Below, piece by piece: positions 17,957 through 26,067 of a stretch of DNA of 64,000 nt; the stretch's first letter is position 1, and every line of letters begins with the position of its first letter. The stretch is from Bacteroidota bacterium (lineage in GTDB: Bacteria; Bacteroidota; Bacteroidia; 2-12-FULL-35-15), in assembly GCA_005772895.1 (NCBI GenBank), contig SXIH01000037.1, positions 1 to 64,000 of the forward strand. Direction: 5' to 3'. A program made the translations under genes and the position numbers. The notes below the pieces were generated by a model that saw nothing but the letters and a program-made list of their open reading frames with translations, did no database searches and was not told the DNA's origin.

Positions 17957-19231
17957 ATGTTTTTGAAAACTTATAAATATTTTAAATTATTTTTTTGTCT
18001 TGTGTCTTTCGTCTTGTGTCTTGCCTCTGTAAAAGCGCAAACCATCGATACTTCCGTTTACAAGCAATACACTTTTATTAAGCATAATTTAAATAAAATT
18101 GAAAACGACAGCACTTCATTAAATTTTTTTTATGAAAAACTTTATCAGTTAGAGCAAAAACAAATTACACGTGTAAATGTTACTCATATTGGTGATTCGC
18201 ACATACAAGCAGATAATCTTTCGGGTTTGGTTCGTCAAAAATTGCAATTAAAGTTTGGTAACGCAGGCAGAGGTTTAATATTTCCATACCGCTCCGCAAA
18301 GAGTAATGAGCCCACATCATACAAAACAATTACCAATGTTCCTTGGGATTACAAACGCAATGTGTTTTACGAAAAACCTCTGCCTATTGGGATAAGTGGA
18401 TACACAATAGAAACAGGTGATTCTCTTGCGGAAATTAATTTAATGGTGAAAGATCAGCCCAAATTAGGATATAGTTTTACAAAGTTTACTTTGTTTCATG
18501 AAAAAGGACAAAATAATTTTGATATCAGCATCTGTGATGATTTGAATTGCGAGCGTGGGCTATTTAAATCAACTGATAAAACAACCAATGCATTTGTTTC
18601 AGAATTAAAATTTGATAAACCTATCCGTCAGATTTATTTAAGAAACAAATGCGTTGATACTGCTACACAGAAGGTTACACGTATTTATGGAATGCTGGTG
18701 GAGAATGATTCTGCTGGTGTGTTATATAATATGATTGGAGTAAATGGTGCAGAATACAGACACTATGTGATGTCGAAATATTTTACTCAGCAATTATCTT
18801 ATCTCAATTCCGATTTAATGATAATTTCTTTAGGAACAAATGAAGCATATTCTGCAGGTTTCGATAAAGAATTATTTTACCGGAGTATCGATTCTTTGGT
18901 ATTGTGCATTAAATCTATTAATCCAAATGTAAATTTTATCATCACAACACCGCCAGATTCCTATCGCAAAACACGAAAAGGAAGAGTGAAAAATCCGGAT
19001 ATGAAATTGGCTAGAGAAGCAGTTGTAGAATACTGTTCAAAAAACAATGTAGCTTTTTGGGATTTGTACGAAATAATGGGTGGATACGGCTCAATGGGAA
19101 AATGGTATGCGATGAAACTAACGGCAAAGGACAGAGTGCATTTTTCCGGAAGAGGATATCAAATTCAAGGCGATTTATTTTATACGGCTTTGATGAACGG
19201 GTATGAGAAATATAAAAAAGGAAAGAAGTAG
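17957..19231 (+). CDS. secreted SGNH/GDSL hydrolase-like protein
   Basis: 424 aa with a signal peptide (LCLASVKAQ). SGNH blocks: THIGDSHIQAD (catalytic Ser), LMIISLGTNEAY (Asn), and KDRVHFSGRGY (Asp-x-x-His). The GDSHIQAD variant is common among SGNH proteins paired with MBOAT acyltransferases. It starts 5 bases after the previous stop and ends 3 bases before the MBOAT start, so the three genes form one operon. It is homologous to, but clearly diverged from, the preceding protein. Probably the periplasmic acyl-transfer partner of the MBOAT protein. Confidence 0.85.
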   Translation: MFLKTYKYFKLFFCLVSFVLCLASVKAQTIDTSVYKQYTFIKHNLNKIENDSTSLNFFYEKLYQLEQKQITRVNVTHIGDSHIQADNLSGLVRQKLQLKFGNAGRGLIFPYRSAKSNEPTSYKTITNVPWDYKRNVFYEKPLPIGISGYTIETGDSLAEINLMVKDQPKLGYSFTKFTLFHEKGQNNFDISICDDLNCERGLFKSTDKTTNAFVSELKFDKPIRQIYLRNKCVDTATQKVTRIYGMLVENDSAGVLYNMIGVNGAEYRHYVMSKYFTQQLSYLNSDLMIISLGTNEAYSAGFDKELFYRSIDSLVLCIKSINPNVNFIITTPPDSYRKTRKGRVKNPDMKLAREAVVEYCSKNNVAFWDLYEIMGGYGSMGKWYAMKLTAKDRVHFSGRGYQIQGDLFYTALMNGYEKYKKGKK

Positions 19232-19234
19232 AAA

Positions 19235-20773
19235 ATGTTTGATTTTCATTTAGATACCGACAAACTTGTTTCGCAACTCACTTACAATGCGAAAGATCCG
19301 CTATTGTTTAATAGTGGATTTTTTCTTTTTTTCTTTTGTGTTTTTTTATTGGGTTATCAATTCTTATACAAACGCAAATTAACCCGCGTAGTATACTTTA
19401 CAATCTTCTCACTTTACTTTTTCTACAAGGCTTGCGGCTTTTATTTTGGATTTATTTTATTGTCTGCCGTTGTAGATTTTAATTTATCAAACTGGATTTA
19501 TACTGCAAAAACAGAAGGAAGAAAAAAGGCGATTCTGATTTTTAGTATTGCTATTAATCTTGGTTTGCTATTTTATTTCAAGTACACCGATTTTTTTATT
19601 GAAATTATTAACGACTTGAAAATAGGACAGGTAAAGCCTTTGAACCTTATTTTGCCAATCGGGATTTCGTTTTACACTTTCGAAAATTTGAGTTATACCA
19701 TTGATGTTTATAGAGGAAAATTTAAACCTGTTGCCAGTTTTTTAGATTATTGTTTTTTCCTTTCTTTCTTTCCAAAGCTGGTGATGGGGCCAATTGTAAG
19801 AGCTTCAGATTTTATTCCGCAAATCAGGAAAGACATTCACATCACAAAAGAGGATATTGCAAAAGGTCTGTATCTTATACTCGGAGGCTTGTTTAAGAAA
19901 GTTGTTATTTCCGATTATATCTATGTAAATTATGTTCAATACATTTTTGATGATCCTGCCCGACATTCGGGAATAGAATGTTTGATGGGAGTTTATGGAT
20001 ATGCAATGGTGATTTATTGTGATTTTTCCGGTTACTCCGATATGGCAATTGGTATGGCGCGTTGGATGGGCTTTACTATAAACGAAAATTTTGATTCACC
20101 TTATCAATCAAGCAGTATTACAGAATTCTGGCGAAGATGGCACATGTCACTTTCATCTTGGTTAAAAGATTATCTCTATATATCATTGGGTGGAAACAGA
20201 GTAGGGAAGTTTCGTCAGTATTTAAACTTGATGATAACGATGATACTTGGAGGTTTGTGGCACGGTGCACATTTTAACTTTATTGTCTGGGGTGCCATGC
20301 ACGGAGTGGCTTTGGCGTATGATAAAATGAGAATGTCTGTAAATGACCGTATAAATGCCTGGGCAGCTTCCCGCAGGAAAGTCAAAGATGAGCGTCCGAC
20401 CTTGCTTAAAAAGATAAATCGCTTCAGAAAGAAAGCAGGAGGAATTTTTATCACCTTTCATTTCGTTTGTCTGTGTTGGATCTTCTTTAAATCTTCGTCT
20501 TTTGAGGATGCCAAAATCATCATCAATCAGATTCTTTATAATTTTAATGGTTCGGCCTGGAAGCCAATGTTAGAGGCATATGGAATCGTATTTGGTGTAA
20601 TGCTGGTTGGTTACATCATTCACTTTTTACCAAAAGTATACGAAACATTTTCTGTGCTTGTGCTTTCAAAGATAACAATGGTGGGACGTATAGCCATTAT
20701 GCTAATCTTTATCTGGATCATAATCCAAGTAAAGCAAGCCGACCAGGTAATGCCTATTTATCTGCAGTTTTAA
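19235..20773 (+). CDS. MBOAT family O-acyltransferase (AlgI/DltB-like)
   Basis: 512 aa, about ten membrane segments spread over the length. The MBOAT signature is clear: SFYTFENLSYTIDVYRG, FFPKLVMGPIVRASDF, YCDFSGYSDMAIGMAR, ITEFWRRWHMSLSSWLKDYLYI, and GGLWHGAHFNFIVWGAMHG with the invariant His. It moves an acyl group (usually acetyl) across the inner membrane for O-acylation of an envelope glycan. Together with the two SGNH proteins it forms a complete AlgI/AlgJ- or PatA/PatB-type cassette. No polymerase gene is in the same operon. Confidence 0.93.
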   Translation: MFDFHLDTDKLVSQLTYNAKDPLLFNSGFFLFFFCVFLLGYQFLYKRKLTRVVYFTIFSLYFFYKACGFYFGFILLSAVVDFNLSNWIYTAKTEGRKKAILIFSIAINLGLLFYFKYTDFFIEIINDLKIGQVKPLNLILPIGISFYTFENLSYTIDVYRGKFKPVASFLDYCFFLSFFPKLVMGPIVRASDFIPQIRKDIHITKEDIAKGLYLILGGLFKKVVISDYIYVNYVQYIFDDPARHSGIECLMGVYGYAMVIYCDFSGYSDMAIGMARWMGFTINENFDSPYQSSSITEFWRRWHMSLSSWLKDYLYISLGGNRVGKFRQYLNLMITMILGGLWHGAHFNFIVWGAMHGVALAYDKMRMSVNDRINAWAASRRKVKDERPTLLKKINRFRKKAGGIFITFHFVCLCWIFFKSSSFEDAKIIINQILYNFNGSAWKPMLEAYGIVFGVMLVGYIIHFLPKVYETFSVLVLSKITMVGRIAIMLIFIWIIIQVKQADQVMPIYLQF

Positions 20774-20790
20774 GAATATTCACAAAGATT

Positions 20791-20821
20791 TTTGCCAATT
20801 AAATACAAATCCCTATATTTG
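20791..20821 (+). promoter_or_regulatory. rpmB promoter (TTTG-N19-TATATTTG)
   Basis: TTTG at 20791-20794, a 19-base spacer and TATATTTG at 20814-20821: a full match to the Bacteroidota primary-sigma consensus, 65 bases before the L28 start. Confidence 0.85.
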
Positions 20822-20824
20822 CAT

Positions 20825-20847
20825 CCCGATTTGTAAAAAATATCGGG
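20825..20847 (+). promoter_or_regulatory. leader hairpin upstream of rpmB
   Basis: CCCGAT / ATCGGG pair around an 11-base A-rich loop in the rpmB 5' leader, starting right after the promoter. Two more CCCGAT/ATCGGG hairpins lie downstream of the gene (21234-21253, 21305-21322), so this may be a member of a dispersed repeat rather than a ribosomal-protein control element. Confidence 0.4.
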
Positions 20848-20885
20848 GCGAAATTTAAAAAAGAACATATTTAATACAAAATACA

Positions 20886-21125
20886 ATGTCAAGAGTTTGC
20901 GAAATCACAGGAAAAAAAGCGATTGTAGGTAATAAAGTATCTCACTCAAACACTAAAACGAAACGTAAGTTCAATGTGAACTTACAAACTAAGAAATTCT
21001 ATTTACCTGAAGAGGATAAATGGATTACTATCCGTATCTCTACATCTGCTCTTAAAACAATCAACAAAAATGGAATCAGCGCTGTTGTTAAACAAGCAAG
21101 AGCTGAAGGCCACTTGAAAAAGTAA
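20886..21125 (+). CDS. rpmB: 50S ribosomal protein L28
   Basis: 79-aa bL28: MSRVCEITGKKAIVGNKVSHSNTKTKR at the N-terminus and the basic C-terminus are typical. It has its own consensus promoter and terminator. In many Bacteroidota rpmB is directly followed by rpmG; here a peptidase gene and about 1.7 kb separate them. Confidence 0.97.
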   Translation: MSRVCEITGKKAIVGNKVSHSNTKTKRKFNVNLQTKKFYLPEEDKWITIRISTSALKTINKNGISAVVKQARAEGHLKK

Positions 21126-21156
21126 TTATTACACAAGCGGTATAAATTATATATGG

Positions 21157-21190
21157 AAACGTTACTACTTTTGTAGTAACGTTTTTGTTT
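21157..21190 (+). terminator. rpmB terminator
   Basis: A 12-bp perfect stem (AAACGTTACTAC / GTAGTAACGTTT) with a TTTT loop and a following T-rich tail, about 30 bases after the L28 stop. Confidence 0.88.
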
Positions 21191-21191
21191 T

Positions 21192-21232
21192 AATGAAACT
21201 TTGCTTTTGATTTCAAAAGCATTAGTTTCATT
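21192..21232. repeat. 41-base nested inverted repeat
   Basis: Outer arms AATGAAACT / AGTTTCATT (9 bp) enclose inner arms TGCTTTTGA / TCAAAAGCA (9 bp) around a 2-base centre, making one long near-perfect palindrome with no coding content. It lies between rpmB and the aminopeptidase gene. Confidence 0.6.
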
Positions 21233-21233
21233 T

Positions 21234-21322
21234 ATCCCGATGAAAATCGGGATCTGTTTGTCGTTAAAAGGATATTAATTTGGATTACTTGTTAGTCTTT
21301 AAAACCCCGATGGCTATCGGGG
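21234..21322. repeat. pair of CCCGAT/ATCGGG hairpins
   Basis: ATCCCGAT-GAAA-ATCGGGAT (21234-21253; 8-bp stem, GAAA loop) and CCCCGAT-GGCT-ATCGGGG (21305-21322; 7-bp stem). They share the stem core with the rpmB leader hairpin and look like copies of a small dispersed palindrome. The second ends about 30 bases before the aminopeptidase ATG. Confidence 0.55.
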
Positions 21323-21353
21323 GCTAGCTTCGTACATGAGACATTTATTAGAA

Positions 21354-22742
21354 ATGAAAACCCTTATTTCAATCTTCCTTCTTGTATCCCTATCCGGCTT
21401 TTCCCAAAGCTACGATACAGATATACTCTCAAAAGAGTTCCATAAAGGGAGAAGAGATGCTTTGCGCAACTTCATGCCTGCAAATACATGTGCAGTTATT
21501 TTTGCAGGAGCAGAACGCCAACGTGCAAATGATACTAAGTTCATTTTTCATCAAGACCCAAATTTCTATTATCTCACAGGTTTAGTAGAGCCCAATGCAA
21601 TGCTCATTGTTTTTAAAGAAGAGCAAACTTATTACGATACAATAAAAGCAAATGAATTGATTTTTGTTCAGGACCGTGATGCAGCAAAGGAATCATGGAC
21701 AGGAAAAATTATGGGACAAAATGGAGTGATGATTCAATTAGGCTTTTCCGAAGTATTAATTAACAATCAATTTGCTGATTTTAAAGCCGATTTTGACCGT
21801 TTTGATAAAGTTTATCACTTAGAATTTGATGATGACGTTAGAGATAATAAAAACGATAAAGGCGATTTATATAGTCTTATCAAGCATTTTAGGTCGAAAA
21901 CCGCTAAGAGCAATAAAAACTCCGATAACCTTAATTTAGCTACATGGTTAGCAACTTTGAGAGAAATTAAGCAACCTGAAGAAATGGTTTTGATGCGTAA
22001 CGCCATTGATATGACTTGTTTGGCTCATGCAGAAATAATGAAAGCATTGGAACCTGGCATGAAAGAGTATCAGGCACAGGCAGTAGTAGAATACATGTTT
22101 AAAAATCAAGGTTCCGAATATGTTGGATACCCTTCTATTGTTGGAGGAGGGGAGAACTCCTGCATTTTGCATTATGAAACAAATAGAAAAAAATTAAGCA
22201 ATAAAGATCTATTGGTAATTGATGCTGGTGCAGAATATCATGGCTACACGGCTGATGTTACAAGGACTTTGCCAGTTGATGGCGTATTTTCTACCGAAGA
22301 AAAAATCATTTACAACATTGTTTTGGAAGCTCAGGAATCAGGAATTAAAGCCTGTGTAGCCGGAGCAGAGTTCAGAGCCGCACATAAGGCTGCAGTGGCG
22401 GTTATACAGAAACGATTGACAGAAAATGGCATTATTGCTAATCCTAACGACTTTTTAGATTATTTCTTTCACGGAACATCGCATTATTTGGGATTAGACG
22501 TGCACGACCCGGGAAACTACGGAAAACTGACTCCCGGGAATATTATTACGGTTGAACCTGGTGTTTATATCCCTTCAGGTTCCAAATGCGATCCAAAATG
22601 GTGGAATATTGGTGTCCGTATTGAAGACGATGTCCTTATTACTACTGGCGCACCTGAAGTATTATCAGATCATTTACCCAAAAAAGCGGAAGAAGTGGAG
22701 GCTTTAATGAAGGAAGAAAGTCTGTTTAATAAGATAAAATAG
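21354..22742 (+). CDS. secreted Xaa-Pro aminopeptidase-like M24 metallopeptidase
   Basis: Removes N-terminal residues before proline. N-terminal aminopeptidase P domain (FHQDPNFYYLTGLVEPNAML) then the M24 pita-bread domain with metal ligands in VIDAGAEYHGYTADVTRT, FHGTSHYLGLDVHD, TVEPGVY and GVRIEDD. The ORF track start at 21336 would place six residues before the signal peptide; the ATG at 21354 (MKTLISIFLLVSLSGFSQ) is preferred and makes the enzyme periplasmic or secreted. About 462 aa, normal for the family. It sits between rpmB and rpmG without an obvious link to either. Confidence 0.9.
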   Translation: MKTLISIFLLVSLSGFSQSYDTDILSKEFHKGRRDALRNFMPANTCAVIFAGAERQRANDTKFIFHQDPNFYYLTGLVEPNAMLIVFKEEQTYYDTIKANELIFVQDRDAAKESWTGKIMGQNGVMIQLGFSEVLINNQFADFKADFDRFDKVYHLEFDDDVRDNKNDKGDLYSLIKHFRSKTAKSNKNSDNLNLATWLATLREIKQPEEMVLMRNAIDMTCLAHAEIMKALEPGMKEYQAQAVVEYMFKNQGSEYVGYPSIVGGGENSCILHYETNRKKLSNKDLLVIDAGAEYHGYTADVTRTLPVDGVFSTEEKIIYNIVLEAQESGIKACVAGAEFRAAHKAAVAVIQKRLTENGIIANPNDFLDYFFHGTSHYLGLDVHDPGNYGKLTPGNIITVEPGVYIPSGSKCDPKWWNIGVRIEDDVLITTGAPEVLSDHLPKKAEEVEALMKEESLFNKIK

Positions 22743-22781
22743 CTTTTTTATTAGTGTTTGAGCTATATTTCATCAAATATA

Positions 22782-22812
22782 TTGTGCATTTCAATTAAAA
22801 ATTTTACATTTG
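22782..22812 (+). promoter_or_regulatory. rpmG promoter (TTGT-N19-TACATTTG)
   Basis: TTGT at 22782-22785, a 19-base spacer and TACATTTG at 22805-22812, 30 bases before the L33 start. Confidence 0.75.
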
Positions 22813-22841
22813 CACTCCAATTTTGAAAAACAATAAATAAA

Positions 22842-23024
22842 ATGGCAAAAAAAGGCAGCAGAATTCAGGTGATTATGGAATGTACTGAGCACAAAGACAG
22901 CGGTATGCCGGGAACGTCTCGTTACATTACTACTAAGAACAAAAAGAACACCACCGAAAGATTAGAGTTGAAAAAATACAACCCTATCTTGAAGAAAGTA
23001 ACTCTTCACAAAGAAATTAAATAA
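22842..23024 (+). CDS. rpmG: 50S ribosomal protein L33
   Basis: 60-aa bL33, beginning [18 protein letters not shown] and ending [10 protein letters not shown]. It has only one of the four zinc-ribbon cysteines, so it is a zinc-independent form. First gene of a cluster with the DUF4295 protein, ftsY and rimO. Confidence 0.96.
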   Translation: MAKKGSRIQVIMECTEHKDSGMPGTSRYITTKNKKNTTERLELKKYNPILKKVTLHKEIK

Positions 23025-23094
23025 TCTGGTTTAAGTAAAGGTCTTGAGTGTATAACTCAAAACTCAAAACTTATAACTCAAAACTCATAATAAA

Positions 23095-23250
23095 ATGGCT
23101 AAAAAGGTTGTCGCAACACTTAAATCTGGTAAAGGAAATAACTTTACAAAAGTGATAAAAATGGTAAAATCAGCAAAAACTGGTGCTTATTCATTCAAAG
23201 AAGAAATCGTTCACAACGATCACATCAAAGATTTTTTATCTAATAAATAA
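23095..23250 (+). CDS. DUF4295 small basic protein of the L33-ftsY cluster
   Basis: 51-aa ORF too short for the supplied track: starts MAKKVVATLKSGKGNNF and ends HIKDFLSNK. It matches the DUF4295 family, which in Bacteroidota is nearly always between rpmG and ftsY. It is highly basic and lies with ribosomal protein genes, so a ribosome-associated role is a reasonable inference; I cannot prove it from sequence. The gap from rpmG holds direct repeats of AACTCAAAACT (23052-23090). Confidence 0.88.
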   Translation: MAKKVVATLKSGKGNNFTKVIKMVKSAKTGAYSFKEEIVHNDHIKDFLSNK

Positions 23251-23276
23251 TCTTATTGATAAATTCATTACTAAAG

Positions 23277-23305
23277 GCTTCTCCAGATAAGGAGGAGCTT
23301 TTATT
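23277..23305 (+). terminator. terminator after the DUF4295 gene
   Basis: GCTTCTCC / GGAGGAGC 8-bp stem with one G-U pair and a 6-base loop, followed by TTTTATTGTTTTT. It would separate rpmG-DUF4295 from ftsY. Confidence 0.75.
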
Positions 23306-23355
23306 GTTTTTAGTAAAGACATTTATAATTTATAATTTATAATTTTCTATCCCTG

Positions 23356-24309
23356 ATGGGTATTTTTAGTTTTTTTAGTAAAGAGAAAAGGGAAAGTCTT
23401 AACAAAGGCCTTTTCGTCACCAAACAAAGCTTTTTCAGTAAAATGGCCAATGCCATAATGGGAAAAGCTACCATTGATGATGAAGTGCTTGAAAGTCTGG
23501 AAGAAATCCTAATGACTTCAGATGTTGGTGTGGATACATCTTTGCGCATTATCGAAAAAATTAAAGAGCGTGTTGCTAAAGAACGAAAAGTAGAAACAGA
23601 AAAACTTAACGATATTTTAAGAGAAGTAGTTGCTGAGTTATTGGTTTCAAACGGACAAGAAGATAAAGCGGATTTTGAAACACCAGAAGGCAAAAAACCT
23701 TATGTTATAATGGTTGTGGGAGTGAATGGAGTTGGTAAAACAACCACTATCGGAAAACTTTCTCATCAATTCAGAAACGCAGGAAAAAAAGTTGTGATTG
23801 GTGCTGCCGATACATTCCGTGCAGCAGCAGTTGATCAAATTAAAATTTGGGCTGATAGAACAGATGCTGTTTTAGTTTCTCAAGGGATGAATGCTGATCC
23901 TGCTTCTGTTGCATTTGATACGCTAACATCTGCTGTTGCAAAAGGTGCTGATGTTGTGATTATTGATACTGCCGGTCGGTTACACAACAAAGTAAATTTA
24001 ATGAATGAGCTTACCAAAATAAAAAATGTTATGAAGAAAGTCATTCCCGATGCTCCTCATGAAATTTTATTGGTGTTGGATGGTTCAACCGGACAAAATG
24101 CAATTGAGCAGTGTAAGCAATTTACAGCAGCCACAGATGTGAATGCATTAGCGATAACAAAATTAGATGGAACCGCTAAAGGTGGCGTGGCAATTGGTAT
24201 TTCCGATTCATTCAAAATTCCGGTGAAGTATATAGGAGTGGGTGAAGGAATGGAAGACTTGCAAGTGTTTAACAAACATGAATTCGTTGATTCATTGTTT
24301 AAACAATAA
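23356..24309 (+). CDS. ftsY: signal recognition particle receptor FtsY
   Basis: GTPase that docks SRP-ribosome complexes at the membrane. 317 aa without the long acidic A domain of the E. coli protein. N-domain helices (~20-95), then the G-domain: VGVNGVGKTTTIGKL (G1), DTFRAAAVDQ, DTAGRLHNK (G3), TKLDGTAKGG (G4) and the C-terminal GVGEGMEDL. The SRP RNA gene is about 10 kb away in the same window. Six bases separate it from rimO, so they are co-transcribed. Confidence 0.97.
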   Translation: MGIFSFFSKEKRESLNKGLFVTKQSFFSKMANAIMGKATIDDEVLESLEEILMTSDVGVDTSLRIIEKIKERVAKERKVETEKLNDILREVVAELLVSNGQEDKADFETPEGKKPYVIMVVGVNGVGKTTTIGKLSHQFRNAGKKVVIGAADTFRAAAVDQIKIWADRTDAVLVSQGMNADPASVAFDTLTSAVAKGADVVIIDTAGRLHNKVNLMNELTKIKNVMKKVIPDAPHEILLVLDGSTGQNAIEQCKQFTAATDVNALAITKLDGTAKGGVAIGISDSFKIPVKYIGVGEGMEDLQVFNKHEFVDSLFKQ

Positions 24310-24315
24310 AATAAA

Positions 24316-25626
24316 GTGAAGACTAAGACACTTAAGAAAAATAAAGTCAACGTTGTAACATTAGGTTGCTCCAAAAATATCGTGGATAGCGAAGTTTTGA
24401 TGGGACAATTAAAAGCTAACAACTTTGATGTACAACACGAAAGCACCGATGATGATTCAAGTATTGTAATCATTAATACTTGCGGATTTATTGATAATGC
24501 AAAACAGGAAAGCATTGATACTATCATTCGTTATGCAGATGCTAAAACTGCCGGATTGGTAGATAAAGTATACGTTACAGGCTGTTTGAGTGAACGCTAT
24601 AAACCCGAATTACAAAAAGAAATTCCGAATGTTGACGGATATTTTGGTACTCGCGAATTACCCCGTTTATTAAAAACATTAAAAGCAGATTATAAACACG
24701 AATTAGTTGGCGAAAGATTATTAACTACTCCGCATCATTTTTCTTATTTCAAAATTTCTGAAGGATGCGACAGACCTTGTTCTTTCTGTGCTATTCCTTT
24801 GATGCGCGGGAAACACATTTCCAAACCAATTGAAGAATTAGTAAAAGAAGCAAAGCATTTAGCGAAAAACGGAACAAAAGAGTTGATGCTGATTGCGCAG
24901 GATTTGACGTATTACGGTTTGGATATTTACAAAAAAAGAAATCTTTCAGAATTATTAAAGCAACTTTCCGATGTGAATGGAATTGAATGGATCCGTTTAC
25001 ACTATGCATTCCCGGCTGGTTTTCCTATGGATGTATTGGATGTGATGAACGAAAGAAAAAACATTTGTAATTATTTGGATATGCCTTTGCAACATATTAG
25101 CGATAATATGCTGAAGAGTATGAGAAGAGGAACTACTAAACAAAAAACAATTGATTTGGTAAATCAAATCCGTGATAAAGTTCCCGGAATAGCAATCAGA
25201 ACTACACTAATTGCTGGTTATCCGGGCGAAACAAAAAAAGATCATGAAGAAATGTTGGAGTGGGTAGAACAATCCCGCTTCGAACGATTAGGAATTTTTG
25301 CATATTCTCATGAAGAAAATACACATGCTTATTTATTAAAAGATGATGTTACAGCAAAAATAAAACAGGCACGTACTGAAGCAGTAATGGCTCTGCAAAT
25401 GGGAATCTCATACGACTTAAACCAAAAGAAAATTGGTAAAATTTACAAAGTATTATTCGATAAAAAAGAAGGAGATTATTTCATTGGCCGCACCGAATTC
25501 GACTCTCCGGAAGTTGATAATGAAGTTTTGGTTAAAGCTGATAAAGATTACGTAAGGGTAGGAGATTTCGCAAACGTAAAAATTACATCGGCAGAGGATT
25601 ACGATTTATATGGAGAAGTAGTGTAA
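24316..25626 (+). CDS. rimO: ribosomal protein S12 methylthiotransferase RimO
   Basis: Radical SAM enzyme that adds a methylthio group to an Asp of ribosomal protein S12. 436 aa with a GTG start 6 bases after the ftsY stop. Domain order is UPF0004 (VTLGCSKNIVDSEVLMG with Fe-S cysteines), radical SAM (CDRPCSFCAIPLMRG, CxxxCxxC), and a C-terminal TRAM domain (YKVLFDKKEGDYFIGRTEFDSPEVD). All cluster ligands are present. Confidence 0.96.
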   Translation: MKTKTLKKNKVNVVTLGCSKNIVDSEVLMGQLKANNFDVQHESTDDDSSIVIINTCGFIDNAKQESIDTIIRYADAKTAGLVDKVYVTGCLSERYKPELQKEIPNVDGYFGTRELPRLLKTLKADYKHELVGERLLTTPHHFSYFKISEGCDRPCSFCAIPLMRGKHISKPIEELVKEAKHLAKNGTKELMLIAQDLTYYGLDIYKKRNLSELLKQLSDVNGIEWIRLHYAFPAGFPMDVLDVMNERKNICNYLDMPLQHISDNMLKSMRRGTTKQKTIDLVNQIRDKVPGIAIRTTLIAGYPGETKKDHEEMLEWVEQSRFERLGIFAYSHEENTHAYLLKDDVTAKIKQARTEAVMALQMGISYDLNQKKIGKIYKVLFDKKEGDYFIGRTEFDSPEVDNEVLVKADKDYVRVGDFANVKITSAEDYDLYGEVV

Positions 25627-25674
25627 TCATCGATTTCTTTTTTATTTTTTAAAGAAAGAGATTACATTAGTGTT

Positions 25675-26067
25675 ATGTTGAAAATCGTTAATATTAACAA
25701 AACAGAAATTTATCCTACCATTATTATGGATAAGGAAAATGGAGTTTTTGAAATCAAAGGTGTTTCTCTTCCTTTAGATGGTAAAGATTTATATCAACCC
25801 GTTCTTGATTTTTTAGATGAGTATTCTCAAAACCCAAATAAGATTACTCTTTTTGTTTTTAATCTTACCTATTTCAATATTTCTTCTTCCAAAATGTTTT
25901 TATACATGCTTTATAAGCTGAAAGAATTGCATGATTCGGGGAGAACAGTTGTTGTTATTTGGTCGTATGATGATGATTTTATTCGTGAAGCTGGAGAAGA
26001 TTATCAACAAATGGTGGATGTGCCTTTTCAGTTTAAAGAAGTTTTTGAAGGCCGGCTAGTTGTTTAA
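25675..26067 (+). CDS. SiaC family (DUF1987) regulatory phosphoprotein
   Basis: 130-aa cytosolic protein of the DUF1987/SiaC family. In Pseudomonas SiaC is phosphorylated by SiaB and dephosphorylated by SiaA to control a diguanylate cyclase. The family blocks are FEIKGVSLPLDGKDLYQPVLDFLDEY and LTYFNISSSKMFLYML, the latter around the phosphosite (here N-I-S-S-S-K with Ser where Pseudomonas has Thr), and the acidic YDDDFIREAGEDYQ. No siaA or siaB gene is in view. Its stop overlaps that of the convergent Nudix gene by 4 bases. Confidence 0.83.
   Translation: MLKIVNINKTEIYPTIIMDKENGVFEIKGVSLPLDGKDLYQPVLDFLDEYSQNPNKITLFVFNLTYFNISSSKMFLYMLYKLKELHDSGRTVVVIWSYDDDFIREAGEDYQQMVDVPFQFKEVFEGRLVV

Noticed and set aside
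20215-20461. Two 79-aa antisense ORFs inside the MBOAT gene
   Set aside because: Both are antisense to conserved MBOAT motifs in different frames; no independent evidence.
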